From positions 283,198 to 347,197 of the forward strand of contig NZ_JADBEL010000001.1 in assembly GCF_014873855.1 (NCBI RefSeq): a DNA stretch of 64,000 nt, in the 5' to 3' direction. Made by a program: the position numbers and the translations under genes. Source of the DNA: Sporosarcina limicola. GTDB lineage: Bacteria > Bacillota > Bacilli > Bacillales_A > Planococcaceae. Below the pieces are notes generated by a model that was not told where the DNA came from, did no database searches, and saw only the letters and a list, made by a program, of their open reading frames with translations. Shown here piece by piece: positions 1-8,379 of the stretch; position 1 is the stretch's first letter; each line of letters starts with the position of its first letter.

Positions 1-257
1 TCAGGTCTTAAAGTGATTGTTCCCGGATAAGCCATATGATGAGGCGCCCATCCAACCCATGATTGAGGAGCAACTAGTGTATTCGTTAATTTACCTGCGT
101 CTTCTGCCAACCTTTTTGCAACAAACGAATCTGTTCCTAATGGTAAATGTGCAGAATGTTGTTCTACACTTCCAAATGGAACAATAATTGTTTTCTTTTT
201 TTGTAAATAGGTTTCAATATCTTTCCACTTATTTTCTTGTAACCATATACTCCTCAT
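1..257 (-). CDS. Creatininase-family amidohydrolase (partial, C-terminus off the window)
   Basis: Only the first 85 codons are present; the gene continues beyond base 1. The ATG at 257 has a GGAGG site 10 bases upstream. The N-terminus begins MRSIWLQENKWKD and carries the family's metal-site signature GSVEQHSAHLPLGTD near residues 28-42 (Glu, His and Asp ligands), followed by a PHHMAYPGT segment. Known members are Zn/Mn amidohydrolases acting on creatinine or related cyclic or formamide substrates; the exact substrate cannot be read from this fragment. It lies 28 bp after the amino-acid permease on the same strand, so the two are probably co-transcribed and the permease may import its substrate. 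The family call is firm, the substrate unknown. Confidence 0.85.
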   Translation of the reverse strand, partial: MRSIWLQENKWKDIETYLQKKKTIIVPFGSVEQHSAHLPLGTDSFVAKRLAEDAGKLTNTLVAPQSWVGWAPHHMAYPGTITLRP

Positions 258-285
258 CAGACGAAACCTCCATTAAATACTATTT

Positions 286-1698
286 TTAAATATCTCCTGT
301 AATCTGTTTCATATCTTCTTCACTCAAATAATCCCAGCGTTTATGTGCATATGCAAAATACCAAATTGTAAGTAGTACGACCCATGAGAAACCAATGATA
401 AGTGCAATTGGTTTAATGAAGGTAAGTATCCAAATACTTCCTACAGTCGCCACAATAGCTAAGATTGGTATATTTCTAATATTTAAAGGGAATCTGAACT
501 TAGGTTTTAACTCGGGTCGGGTGACTCTCACAACAATCAATGCGATATTCATGATAGCCATCATAAACCAATTTGCAAATACGGCTGCACTTACAAGAAT
601 CCCAATTGCGGCTACATAGCCTAATGAAGCAGTAAAAGTAGCACCTAAAGCAATAATCCCCGTGAAAATAATCGCAAGACTGGGTGCTCCAGTTTTCTTA
701 TTGACTTTCCCAAATATAGTAGGGGCTGCATTTTCTCTAGCTGCAGCATATAGCATTCTCGAAGAACCTAATATACATCCGATTGTAGACGTTCCTGTTG
801 CCGTCAAAGCGGCAATTGCAATTAATATAGCACCAATACCAGGCAATACATTTTCCATTACCAAAGATAATGGAGCGGGTGAGTTTGCTAAGTCCATTGG
901 CGAAGCGGAAGATACGACGCCATAGCCAGTAATAATATACAAGATAACAACGGTAACTAAAGCAGATATTTGAGCAAGCGGCAGGTTTCTACGCGGGTTT
1001 TTCGCTTCTTCTCCTAACGTCAAGACAGCTTCAACTTGCATTTGACCGAAAGCAATTAGTGCTGTAGCCGCGAAGACACCATACCATCCATTAGGTAAAA
1101 ACTCCGGATATTGAAAAGGTCCTCCTGGATTTGCGAATAACGCAATGATTGCGATTGCAAATAGTGAGACCACTTGAATGATTGAAAAAAACGTGTTAAT
1201 TTTTCCGGTGGCCTGTATTCCCCCTAAAAGGAGTAAGGTAATCAAAATAGAAATGAGTGGTGCAGCTATTACTGGCGAGATGCTTGGAAAAATATAATTA
1301 AGGTAACCTGCAAATCCTAAGTTTACCGCACCTGCAGCAAATGCAAATGATAAAAAGTATAAACCCGCACACCATAAGGCAATTAATTTTCCTAGAGTTT
1401 TAGATATCGGTGCAAATGCGAATTTAGCGTATGCATAAGATGCACCTTGATAAGGCCAGATTGAGGCCATTTCTGCATAACTCATAGTAGATAATAACGC
1501 AACTACTCCCGCTATGATAAAAGCAATGAACAAAGCAGGTCCAGCTTGGGCTACTGCAGGACCGATTACGGTGAAAATTCCTCCTCCTATTAACGCACCT
1601 ACTCCCACGCTCCATAAATCTACAAAACCGAGCCCTCTCTTTAAGCCAGATGAATTTGCAGACCGTATATCCGTAGTAGTTACAGATCCTTTAGCCAT
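286..1698 (-). CDS. APC-family amino acid permease
   Basis: A 470-residue integral membrane protein with about 12 hydrophobic segments. The N-terminal VGVGALIGGGIFTVIG stretch is the glycine-rich first-helix motif of the amino acid/polyamine/organocation superfamily. A longer frame opens at 1791, but the ATG at 1698 is chosen because it has GGAGGG about 8 bases upstream and the extra N-terminus runs through the promoter and terminator. It probably imports an amino acid or amine by proton symport; substrate unknown. It sits between an IclR regulator and a creatininase-family enzyme, which suggests a small catabolic locus controlled by the regulator. Confidence 0.88.
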   Translation of the reverse strand: MAKGSVTTTDIRSANSSGLKRGLGFVDLWSVGVGALIGGGIFTVIGPAVAQAGPALFIAFIIAGVVALLSTMSYAEMASIWPYQGASYAYAKFAFAPISKTLGKLIALWCAGLYFLSFAFAAGAVNLGFAGYLNYIFPSISPVIAAPLISILITLLLLGGIQATGKINTFFSIIQVVSLFAIAIIALFANPGGPFQYPEFLPNGWYGVFAATALIAFGQMQVEAVLTLGEEAKNPRRNLPLAQISALVTVVILYIITGYGVVSSASPMDLANSPAPLSLVMENVLPGIGAILIAIAALTATGTSTIGCILGSSRMLYAAARENAAPTIFGKVNKKTGAPSLAIIFTGIIALGATFTASLGYVAAIGILVSAAVFANWFMMAIMNIALIVVRVTRPELKPKFRFPLNIRNIPILAIVATVGSIWILTFIKPIALIIGFSWVVLLTIWYFAYAHKRWDYLSEEDMKQITGDI

Positions 1699-1738
1699 TA
1701 TTCTGTCCCTCCATTCCGTATAATGAATTCCAAATTCC

Positions 1739-1744
1739 ATTATA
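1739..1744 (-). promoter_or_regulatory. Extended -10 promoter of the permease gene
   Basis: On the minus strand TGTTATAAT, an extended -10 element, lies about 40 bases before the permease ATG. No good -35 is seen at 16-18 bases, which fits an extended -10 promoter that may need activation. It lies downstream of the IclR gene's terminator, so permease and amidohydrolase can be expressed separately from the regulator. Confidence 0.5.
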
Positions 1745-1789
1745 ACACATTTCCAGGACGATGAAACTAAGCATTCTAATTTTTTCAAC

Positions 1790-1815
1790 AAAAAAAGGAA
1801 TCTGTTTTAGATTCC
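1790..1815 (-). terminator. Rho-independent terminator after the IclR regulator gene
   Basis: On the minus strand GGAATCT, a 5-base loop, AGATTCC and then a run of seven T. It begins 7 bases after the regulator stop codon. Confidence 0.8.
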
Positions 1816-1821
1816 CATAAG

Positions 1822-2598
1822 TTAAGTAGTAGATTTAATTTTATCTGATATTTTTTCGGATGATTCTTTTAAAATATTGATGTACTTTGAAAGCTCAGAC
1901 TCAAAATCACCTTCAATACCTACAATGCTGATTGTAGCAATAACCTCCTTAGTTATAGTGTTGAATATTGGGACGGCTACGGCTATAGTACCTTCAAATA
2001 ATTCGCCTTTGCTTATACTATAACCATTTTTTCTAATCTCAATCAAAATTTCTTTGATTAAATCAGGATTCACCGGCGTATATTTAGTGAATTTTTTGTA
2101 TTCGAAATTATTGATTAAAAAATTCTGCTCTTCCGATTCAGTATAGGCTAATAGAACTCTTGGACAAGCAGCGACATAAAGAGGTGCTCTTTTCCCAATA
2201 GTCGGATAGAGACGGATTGGACGCCAAGATTCAAATTGTTCAATATAAACGGCTTCTGAATTGTCGCGTATTGCTAATTGTACCGTTAAATTTGTTTCAT
2301 TTCTAATATGAATCATTTCGTTTCGTGCTAATTCTCTTATATCCAAACCACTTTTAACAAGCTCTCCTTTTTCTAAAAAAGCGTAACCTAATGAGTATTG
2401 TGATTTACCCTGTACTAATACTTTCTTTATATACGCATAATCTTCTAGTTGAGTAAGTATTCGAAAAACCGTTGTTTTAGGAACTTTTGTTTTTAAAATT
2501 ATTTCCTCCAAAAAAAGTGAGGAATCTTTACTATTAAAACAATTAATAATCTCTAAAGCTTTTTGAATGCTGGATGTTGGTAAATCGTTAGTAGTCAT
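1822..2598 (-). CDS. IclR-family transcriptional regulator
   Basis: 258 residues, the usual length for the family. Residues about 10-70 form the winged helix-turn-helix (SIQKALEIINCF, then TKVPKTTVFRILTQLEDY). The C-terminal effector domain has family landmarks such as TVQLAIRDNSEAVYIEQ, GKRAPLYVAACPRVLLAY and a late GTIAVAVPIFN segment. IclR proteins are dimeric repressors or activators whose small-molecule ligand is usually a metabolite of the adjacent catabolic genes. The permease and creatininase-family genes immediately downstream are the likely targets. The ligand is unknown. Confidence 0.9.
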   Translation of the reverse strand: MTTNDLPTSSIQKALEIINCFNSKDSSLFLEEIILKTKVPKTTVFRILTQLEDYAYIKKVLVQGKSQYSLGYAFLEKGELVKSGLDIRELARNEMIHIRNETNLTVQLAIRDNSEAVYIEQFESWRPIRLYPTIGKRAPLYVAACPRVLLAYTESEEQNFLINNFEYKKFTKYTPVNPDLIKEILIEIRKNGYSISKGELFEGTIAVAVPIFNTITKEVIATISIVGIEGDFESELSKYINILKESSEKISDKIKSTT

Positions 2599-2637
2599 AT
2601 TTTGTCCTTTCTTATAAAAATAGTTTTCAAAAGTATA

Positions 2638-2781
2638 CTAATTTAGACGTACATGAACTAAGGGTGTTTTATTGTAGTATTCCCCAATCTTTATCTGGAA
2701 TACATACGGGTCTTTGTCTTCGCCAAATGCTTCACAAATCTGGAATTTGTAGCTCGTTAGTCTTTTATATTTATCTGTAGT
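2638..2781 (-). pseudogene. C-terminal remnant of an unrecognised gene
   Basis: A 47-codon open stretch without a start, bounded upstream by an in-frame TAA and ending in TAG. It reads like protein, including SYKFQICEAFGEDKDPYVFQ followed shortly by EYYNKTPLVHVRLN. I do not recognise the family. It lies just upstream of the IclR gene, in a region of other gene remains, so I read it as the tail of a gene whose 5' part was deleted. Confidence 0.4.
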
Positions 2782-2820
2782 TTAGTTGCATAAGCAACCT
2801 GAAATAAATGTGCTAGACTT

Positions 2821-3310
2821 TAAAATGATCCTCGTATTGGTCAGACTGAGAAATGGCAACTAAATCTCTGCTTGCAAACTGCCCATTACTATTCTGAATA
2901 TCCTTCTGATCTTCATTTAGGGATATAATAGGGTTCATGATAACAAGGTGGTCTGAGTCAATAGCAAATAGGTTGCCATTGTTCTTATACAAAAATGCTG
3001 ACTTGCTAAAGTCATATAAAAACCCTTTTCAGTTATTTCTGGCCCGGTTAATAGGTTACTTACGTGCTCTATCTTTTGCTTCGTCTAATGTAATATCTCC
3101 TTGTTCGACCTCATCGTTCAATAGAATAAGTACTGCGGTTGCTGTGTCTATTAGGTGAGCTAAGTCCATGTGTCCACTGACAATCAATTCTTTTTTAGCG
3201 AAGTGATAGCTTGTCATACCAATAGCCAAGCCAGTTACAATAATCATGACAATGATAAGAACTAATCACTGAAACGATAGTTTGCTTGTAATACCTTTCT
3301 CCTTTTGCAT
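2821..3310 (-). pseudogene. Degenerate 5' part of a methyl-accepting chemotaxis protein
   Basis: This matches the first ~150 codons of the intact receptor at 4543-6312: the N-terminus MQKEKGITSKLSF, then [28 protein letters not shown] and, in a shifted frame, EKGFLYDFSKSAFLYKNNG and SRDLVAISQS. It is broken by a TGA directly after the LSFQ codons and by a frameshift after DRAR near 3060. The membrane-spanning C-terminal half, HAMP and signalling domains are missing. The sequence just upstream of its start also matches that of the intact gene, so it is a decayed tandem duplicate that kept its leader. Confidence 0.85.
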
Positions 3311-3352
3311 ATACTCACCCCTATTTTACGTACTAATTGGTCATGTGTAAAA

Positions 3353-3638
3353 TTAAATAAAAGATTAGCATCCATCGAATCCAGAATATCACTATTCCAA
3401 TATTTTTCCAAGCACCCCCCAGCCCATTCTACATGATTATATTTACTGAGGTAAGGAGGATAATCCGCTGCTGCCTTCGTTTCTGTAAACACAAGTTCAA
3501 GGGGGTCACTCGTCAGATTTAGTATTCCAAGGGAGGTTACATAGTCGTTCGCCGCGGAATTCCTTCGAGAAATGTCACAAGCCCCTGCTCTGCTATTGTC
3601 ATGGCTTCTGTGTCGCTGTTTTCATATTGACTTTTCAT
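3353..3638 (-). pseudogene. Frameshifted remnant of an unrecognised small gene
   Basis: An ATG at 3638 follows an AAGAAGGGG ribosome-binding site and starts MKSQYENSDTEAMTIAEQGL, ending early at a TAA near 3537. A protein-like reading continues in another frame (ILNLTSDPLELVFTETKAAA, then YPPYLSKYNHVEWAGGCLEK) until the sequence becomes the duplicated chemoreceptor leader. The join implies one frameshift and a fusion with, or truncation by, the receptor duplication. Family not recognised. Confidence 0.35.
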
Positions 3639-3744
3639 GTACATCCCCTTCTTTTGCGTTAGCTGTTTACCGGTAAGTTCACTAGGAGTCATGAGGTAAC
3701 TGACTTTTGTGCTATAATGGGAAAAAGAATTCGGAGGGGTTTTG

Positions 3745-4296
3745 ATGGCACAATCAAAATCAAATCAGCGATTTACAATTACTGAGATTAACACCTGGGA
3801 TGGAAGTTGGGAATTGATTGACGGCGTGCCTTATAATATGACGCCAGCCCCTTCTCCACTTCATCAACGAATCGTTGGCGAGCTCTTTTTCGAACTTCGC
3901 ACACATTTTGGAAGTAGTGGATGCGCTGTATACGTTGCGCCTTTCGATGTCCAAGTAGATAAGGCGGATGACTACACGATTGTGCAGCCGGACATTTCTG
4001 TTATTTGCGATGAAAGTCAAGTCGGGACGAAGCGTGCAATAGGGGCACCTGAACTCATCATTGAAGTATTATCACCATCCACCGCTTTGAAAGACCGTAA
4101 CAATAAGTTTAATTTATATGAGCGGACGGGTGTGAAAGAATATTGGCTGGTGGATCCGTACAATGAAACGATTGAGGTGTATGGCGTTTCGGGAGGCCGG
4201 TATCGGAAACGGAAGGTGTTTGGGCGGGATGATTCGCTCCTATCGTTTGTTTTTCCTGATTTGAGGGTTGAGTTAAGTGCTGTATTTGCGGATTGA
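3745..4296 (+). CDS. Uma2-family PD-(D/E)XK endonuclease-like protein
   Basis: 183 residues from the ATG at 3745, with GGAGGGG 6-7 bases upstream; a TTG immediately before is less well spaced. It has the Uma2 (DUF820) layout: YELIDG-like opening (SWELIDGVPYNMTPAPSPLH), QPDISVICDES, then APELIIEVLSPST and NKFNLYERTGVKEYWLVDP, which supply the Asp/Glu/Lys residues of a restriction-nuclease fold. The family is widespread, often multicopy, and its biological role is not settled. It is a single transcription unit, convergent with the chemoreceptor. Confidence 0.88.
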   Translation: MAQSKSNQRFTITEINTWDGSWELIDGVPYNMTPAPSPLHQRIVGELFFELRTHFGSSGCAVYVAPFDVQVDKADDYTIVQPDISVICDESQVGTKRAIGAPELIIEVLSPSTALKDRNNKFNLYERTGVKEYWLVDPYNETIEVYGVSGGRYRKRKVFGRDDSLLSFVFPDLRVELSAVFAD

Positions 4297-4321
4297 AGCA
4301 TCCTGGAAGAGGCGCTTTTTT
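4297..4321 (+). terminator. Probable terminator after the Uma2 gene
   Basis: AGC-CCT / AGG-GCT imperfect stem with a GGAAG loop, starting directly after the TGA and followed by TTTTTT. The stem is short with a bulge, so the call is moderate. Confidence 0.45.
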
Positions 4322-4354
4322 GTTGGGCAATAGTTAATTATAGGCATTGTGAAG

Positions 4355-4459
4355 TTTATCACCGCCTTATGGTAGTTTATCACCGCCTTGGGACACTTTA
4401 TCACCGCATTGGTATGAGTTATCACCGACGCTGGTGTGTTTATCACCACCTTGGACGCA
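4355..4459 (+). repeat. Family A array: five units at an exact 21-bp period
   Basis: Units beginning TTTATCACCGCC start at 4355, 4376, 4397, 4418 and 4439, each exactly 21 bases apart. The first ~12 bases are conserved (YTTATCACCGMC) and the next ~9 vary. It fills the gap between the convergent Uma2 and chemoreceptor genes. No coding frame or ribosome site is associated. A solo unit of the same family lies at 28815. Confidence 0.85.
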
Positions 4460-4542
4460 TTCTAACCTGTTGGAATAAAATAAAGCAAAACATCTTCCAA
4501 CCAGTTTAGGGTTGGAAGATGTTTTGCTTTAGATACTGACAA

Positions 4543-6312
4543 TTATAAGCGATATTTCCGAATGGTTTCATTCACTTTTTCACTTAAGTCTGTTAAACTT
4601 TGTGCAAGGCTACTCACGCTGTTGATCGCCCGTGATTGTTCGTCAACGGATGCTGTCACTTCTTCTGCAGAAGCAGCTGTTTCTTCCGCAATTACAGATA
4701 CATTTTGAATCGCATCATTGATGATTGTACTTTGTCCCGTAACATTTTGAATCTCCACATTTAACTGTTCCATTGCAGCTGCAGTTTTTTGGACTGTTGT
4801 TGCAATTTTATTGAATTCATCCTCTGTATCATTTACAGCAGTATTTAATTGATGGGAAACGGAAATTGTCGTTGCCATTGCTGCAACGGTTTCTTCTACT
4901 TCTTTTTCAATACCCACAATCATTTGCTGAATTTGTTTAGTCGATCCATTTGATTTTTCCGCTAATTTCCTGACTTCCTCTGCTACAACCGCAAATCCTT
5001 TTCCTTGTTCGCCAGCACGTGCGGCTTCAATACTTGCGTTTAGGGCCAATAGATTTGTTTGCTGTGAGATATTATTAATGGCATCTGTTATGGTTGAAAT
5101 ATCCTTTAACTTCATATGAAGATTAGAAATGCCCACACTTATTTGTTCGGATGCTTGCGTTGATTGATCATTAGATTTTTTTAGAATTGCAACGATACTT
5201 TTCCCTTTTAATGCCGCATCTTCAGAAATCGCTGTAATTTCATTGATTTGTTTGTTTTGATTGTTCATTTCATCAACAGAAGTGGTTAATACACCGAGGC
5301 TCTCGCTTGTATCTTCTAAATTAGTTGCCTGCCCGACTGCGCCTGTTGTAATTTCTGCCATCGCATCGCCTATCTCATCACTGCTTGCGGACGTTTCTTC
5401 TGCTACAGCAGATAATTCATTTGCGGAAGTAACCAACAATTCACTTGTATCCTGTACATTTTGAAGTAATCCACGTAGATTAGCCGTCATTTTATTGAAG
5501 GACATGCCAAGCTGACCGATTTCATCATCCGATTCCGGTAGTTGTTTACCTGTCAAATCACCATCCGCTATTTGAAGGGCAGTCTGTGAGACGTGACTTA
5601 ATGAAGCAAACTTCTTCCTTGTAGCCATATAAAAGGTTCCTAAACTGATGACAACTGCTATCGTTGTTAATACAATGATAATCCATTTTAAGTTAACGAG
5701 TGACTCATAAAATTCATCTGTATATGCACCGATTCCGATATTCCAATCCCATGGCTCAAAATAAGTCATATAGGTAATTTTCGTTCGTTCGGTCGTTTCA
5801 CCAGGATACTTCACGTTACTTGAAATGAAATGATCTTCCTGATTGGAGGACTGAGAAATTTTTATCAAATCTCTGATTACATACTCTCCTCTATCATTCT
5901 GATAATCCGTCAAATCATCATTTATTATTCTAATAGGATGCATTGTAACACGATGGGCAGAATCGTACGCAAATACAAACCCATCTTTCTTATACACAAA
6001 TGCCGACTTGCTATAATCATGTAAAAGTCCTTTTTCGGTTGTTGCTGGTCCATTTAATATGTTACGTGCTCTATCTTGTGCTTCGTCTAATGTAATATCC
6101 CCTTGTTCGACCTCATCGTTCAATAGAGTAAGCACTGCGACGGCTGTGTGTGTCAGATGAGCTAAATCTATCTTTCCACCGACAATCAGTTCTTTTTTAG
6201 CGAAGTGATAACTTGTCGCACCAATAATCGAACCAACGACTGTAATCATAATAAAGATGTGAACTACTAACCGAAAAGATAGTTTACTTGTAAAGCCTTT
6301 CTTCTTTTGCAT
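4543..6312 (-). CDS. Methyl-accepting chemotaxis protein with Cache-type sensor domain
   Basis: 589 residues, starting at an ATG with GGAGTGAG upstream. Order of parts: an N-terminal membrane helix (~12-34); an extracellular sensor of single-Cache type (~35-190) with [21 protein letters not shown] and [18 protein letters not shown]; a second membrane helix (~198-220); HAMP; and a long coiled-coil signalling domain with the near-invariant hairpin tip [20 protein letters not shown]. It senses a small ligand outside and controls CheA. It is monocistronic. A decayed partial copy lies at 2821-3310. Confidence 0.95.
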   Translation of the reverse strand: MQKKKGFTSKLSFRLVVHIFIMITVVGSIIGATSYHFAKKELIVGGKIDLAHLTHTAVAVLTLLNDEVEQGDITLDEAQDRARNILNGPATTEKGLLHDYSKSAFVYKKDGFVFAYDSAHRVTMHPIRIINDDLTDYQNDRGEYVIRDLIKISQSSNQEDHFISSNVKYPGETTERTKITYMTYFEPWDWNIGIGAYTDEFYESLVNLKWIIIVLTTIAVVISLGTFYMATRKKFASLSHVSQTALQIADGDLTGKQLPESDDEIGQLGMSFNKMTANLRGLLQNVQDTSELLVTSANELSAVAEETSASSDEIGDAMAEITTGAVGQATNLEDTSESLGVLTTSVDEMNNQNKQINEITAISEDAALKGKSIVAILKKSNDQSTQASEQISVGISNLHMKLKDISTITDAINNISQQTNLLALNASIEAARAGEQGKGFAVVAEEVRKLAEKSNGSTKQIQQMIVGIEKEVEETVAAMATTISVSHQLNTAVNDTEDEFNKIATTVQKTAAAMEQLNVEIQNVTGQSTIINDAIQNVSVIAEETAASAEEVTASVDEQSRAINSVSSLAQSLTDLSEKVNETIRKYRL

Positions 6313-6663
6313 ATGCTCACTCCTATTTTACGTACTAGTTGCTCATGTGTAAGGTTCAAAAAGATGCACGATGACTTTATATATATATCGGATATATAGC
6401 CAATTAGTGAAGAGAACTTAAGATGCGGATTATATCCTTACAAGATGCTAGCTAACTTTTTCTTCGATCGATTCGATCAAGCTTTATATCACTCAACTCC
6501 GATAACCAGGATCAAACAATGTCAGATCTGAAACCATTGTGTCTGCATACATGAATTTAGGGTTGAATAGCGGCAATCACTCCTATTAAGGAATATATAT
6601 ACCTTAATTACACCTCATTCGCTCCTTATTAAGTCACTATTTATTATTTCGGACACCCTATTT
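6313..6663. other. Intergenic leader of the chemoreceptor gene
   Basis: No gene is seen. The minus strand has TCCGATAT at 6392-6385, resembling the -10 of sigma-D motility promoters (GCCGATAT), but a TAAA -35 at the right distance is not evident. Around 6585-6606 TTAAGG and CCTTAA form an inverted repeat around an AT-rich centre. The remainder is featureless. Confidence 0.35.
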
Positions 6664-6746
6664 GTTCATTAATCACAAAAACCTCACTTCACAGTGAGGT
6701 TTTTGAGTCCATTTTATTCTCTAACAACTGGCATGGAACAACATCT
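6664..6746. repeat. Direct repeat copy 1: duplicated 3' end of the DDAH-like gene plus its terminator
   Basis: The 76 bases at 6671-6746 match 8304-8379 with only two mismatches. The copy contains the last ~30 bases of the DDAH-like coding sequence (reading CCSMPVVRE and stop on the minus strand), its stop region and the terminator hairpin. It lies at the far side of the MqsR/Panacea module, so the module is bounded by direct repeats. Confidence 0.9.
6677..6704 (-). terminator. Terminator hairpin downstream of the toxin-antitoxin operon
   Basis: Twelve-base-pair stem AAAAACCTCACT / AGTGAGGTTTTT with a 4-base loop. It is a copy of the hairpin at 8310-8337 and now serves the antitoxin gene that ends at 6758. 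The symmetric A/T ends let it act in both directions. Confidence 0.8.
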
Positions 6747-6757
6747 TTAGCCACTTC

Positions 6758-7750
6758 CTACTTTTCGAACTTTAGTGTACCCGCATATGAATAAGGTATC
6801 TTTTCACTATGCCCTACTTCGATCCAGCACTTTTCTTGATGGGAATAATCCGCTATTTGTGAGGCATTCATCGTACTGAATCTCTCGGATACAAATTTAA
6901 GAACAGCCGCTTCCTCTTCGGTGAGTGAGCTTTCCTCTAAATCTTGTATGGCTATTGCTTTAATACCGTAACCGTCTTCAACCATCTCAATACTAGGTAT
7001 ACTTTCATATAGGGTATTATATCGTACCGGTACAGGTCCATATTGCAAACGGTTATATGTTGCACCGCTTATCGAAGAATTATAGAGCCTAAAGTGGAAA
7101 AAGTCAGCGTAAAACATCAGTTTGTTTAATTTTGTGATAAAGGGTTTTTCCTTATCTGCGAAAAACGTGGCCATGCTTCCAAATTTTTCGAAACTAAATG
7201 GCATTTGACCCGTAAAAATAGTTGGCATATGTTGAAAGACATCTCTGATTTCTTTAAAAATAATTTCCTCGTATTTCTTTTCCATTTGGGATCCATTCAG
7301 TATATCCAGTAATTGTTCCGCTTTTTCATGATTTATCTCTCCCTTATTTTCTTCTAAAAGTTTTTTCATCCGTTCAGGTCTTCTACTTTCTTCGATCAGC
7401 TGACTCTGCACTTTAGTTGGCAAGGAACCGCGCTCATACCTTGAAATCGTAATTTCCCCAAAACCTAATAAATGCGAGTATTCTCGTTGTGTTAACTTAT
7501 ACTTTTCACGAGTCTCTTTAATTTCATCAACTGTGACAAGCCCGTTTGCCTCTCGGTAAAGATTAAAGGCTGTCTGCTGATTTGCTCGATCATACTCTTT
7601 GTGAAACAGTTCTTCATGATGAATTTCACAATATGCACGTTTGCCTTTAATGGTGAAATGCTCATTTTTAACGGGATAATTGAAGGTTTCATCAGCTATA
7701 TAGAATTCAGTTTGTTCATCACACAAGTGACAAAATAGTGTTTCCTTCAT
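6758..7750 (-). CDS. MqsA-like zinc finger/HTH antitoxin with Panacea (DUF4065) domain
   Basis: 330 residues, ATG preceded by AGGAGGG. Parts in order: an N-terminal Cys/His zinc-binding segment (FCHLCDEQ and YCEIHHEEL, ~6-50); a Xre-type helix-turn-helix at ~80-115 (KLTQREYSHLLGFGEITISR); a linker; and a C-terminal Panacea/SocA-like domain (~185-325) with KLMFYADFFHF and YNRLQYGPVPVRYNTL. Proteins with a Panacea domain are known as antitoxins that pair with many unrelated toxins. The MqsR-like gene 76 bp upstream is the expected partner. The HTH probably binds the palindrome in the operon promoter. Confidence 0.88.
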   Translation of the reverse strand: MKETLFCHLCDEQTEFYIADETFNYPVKNEHFTIKGKRAYCEIHHEELFHKEYDRANQQTAFNLYREANGLVTVDEIKETREKYKLTQREYSHLLGFGEITISRYERGSLPTKVQSQLIEESRRPERMKKLLEENKGEINHEKAEQLLDILNGSQMEKKYEEIIFKEIRDVFQHMPTIFTGQMPFSFEKFGSMATFFADKEKPFITKLNKLMFYADFFHFRLYNSSISGATYNRLQYGPVPVRYNTLYESIPSIEMVEDGYGIKAIAIQDLEESSLTEEEAAVLKFVSERFSTMNASQIADYSHQEKCWIEVGHSEKIPYSYAGTLKFEK

Positions 7751-7826
7751 TTTTATACCCTCCTATGATTAATCTAGATTCAATATATGCTTAATCCTAT
7801 CTATTACTATGTTTCACAAAATGGAT

Positions 7827-8216
7827 TTAAACACGATTCCCCCGATAAGGAAATCTCATTGCTCTTTCTGCACTGTGAAAAGACATCATCAGTATATCTG
7901 TTTCTTTAGGTTCTTTTCTTTTTCTAATGGCTAGTTTGATATATAAGTCACTCATTGGCTTTTCATTTTCTTGGAAGATGTTTTCTAAGCCAAATTCCCA
8001 TACCTGCTGCTTAGGAAATTTGTGATCAGGATTAGGACCTCGATAATAGTTCATGGCCGTTAAATCAATAACTAGTGCGAAAGCATCGTCAAAACTTATT
8101 CCAAGATTACTCAAAGCATATTTGTTTTTACTGCTAGGCAAAAAATCAATTTTACCTAAACTAATAAATTTACGTACTTGTTCTAAAAATAATTCGATGT
8201 CTATTATCGTCGGCAT
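7827..8216 (-). CDS. mqsR: MqsR-family toxin (predicted ribosome-independent mRNA interferase)
   Basis: 129 residues, ATG with GGAGGGGG upstream. The spacing of conserved parts follows MqsR: VRKFISLGKIDFLPSSKN (cf. 'VKKLVNAGQV'), NLGISFDDAFALVIDLTAMN (cf. 'LGLDFDGMCNVIIGLSESD'), FYK/YYRG, the VWEFGLEN segment and a late LYIKLAIRKR...ILMMSFHSAERAMRFPYRG strand pair. Known MqsR toxins cut mRNA at GC-rich triplets. It is first in a two-gene operon with an MqsA/Panacea antitoxin, the toxin-first order typical of mqsRA. Identification is by remembered motif order, not a search. Confidence 0.75.
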   Translation of the reverse strand: MPTIIDIELFLEQVRKFISLGKIDFLPSSKNKYALSNLGISFDDAFALVIDLTAMNYYRGPNPDHKFPKQQVWEFGLENIFQENEKPMSDLYIKLAIRKRKEPKETDILMMSFHSAERAMRFPYRGNRV

Positions 8217-8250
8217 GAATCCCCCTCCTCACAACATATGCCTAATTCTA

Positions 8251-8287
8251 ATTATAAAGGATATCACACGCGTTATCAATTGATAAC
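8251..8287 (-). promoter_or_regulatory. Sigma-A promoter with overlapping 16-bp palindromic operator for the toxin-antitoxin operon
   Basis: On the minus strand TTGATA (8279-8274), a spacer of exactly 17 bases and TATAAT (8256-8251) form a near-consensus promoter for mqsR. The -35 lies inside the perfect palindrome GTTATCAATTGATAAC (8272-8287). Repressor binding there would block RNA polymerase, as expected for autoregulation by the HTH-containing antitoxin. Confidence 0.8.
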
Positions 8288-8292
8288 GAAGA

Positions 8293-8379
8293 GTTCATTC
8301 CTTAATCATAAAAACCTCACTCCACAGTGAGGTTTTTGAGTCCATTTTATTCTCTAACAACTGGCATGGAACAACATCT
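8293..8379. repeat. Direct repeat copy 2: 3' end of the DDAH-like gene and terminator (parental copy)
   Basis: This is the copy that belongs to the intact gene. It pairs with 6664-6746; the offset between copies is 1,633 bp. Copy 1 lacks four bases (CCTT) in the outer part. The toxin-antitoxin genes lie entirely between the copies. Confidence 0.9.
8310..8337 (-). terminator. Terminator of the DDAH-like gene
   Basis: AAAAACCTCACT / AGTGAGGTTTTT stem with a CCAC-type loop, 10 bases past the stop codon. A run of T follows on the minus strand. Confidence 0.85.

Noticed and set aside
3262..3492. 76-codon minus-strand open frame as an intact gene
   Set aside because: It begins inside a frameshifted remnant and ends in the leader of the dead chemoreceptor copy; recorded as a remnant instead.
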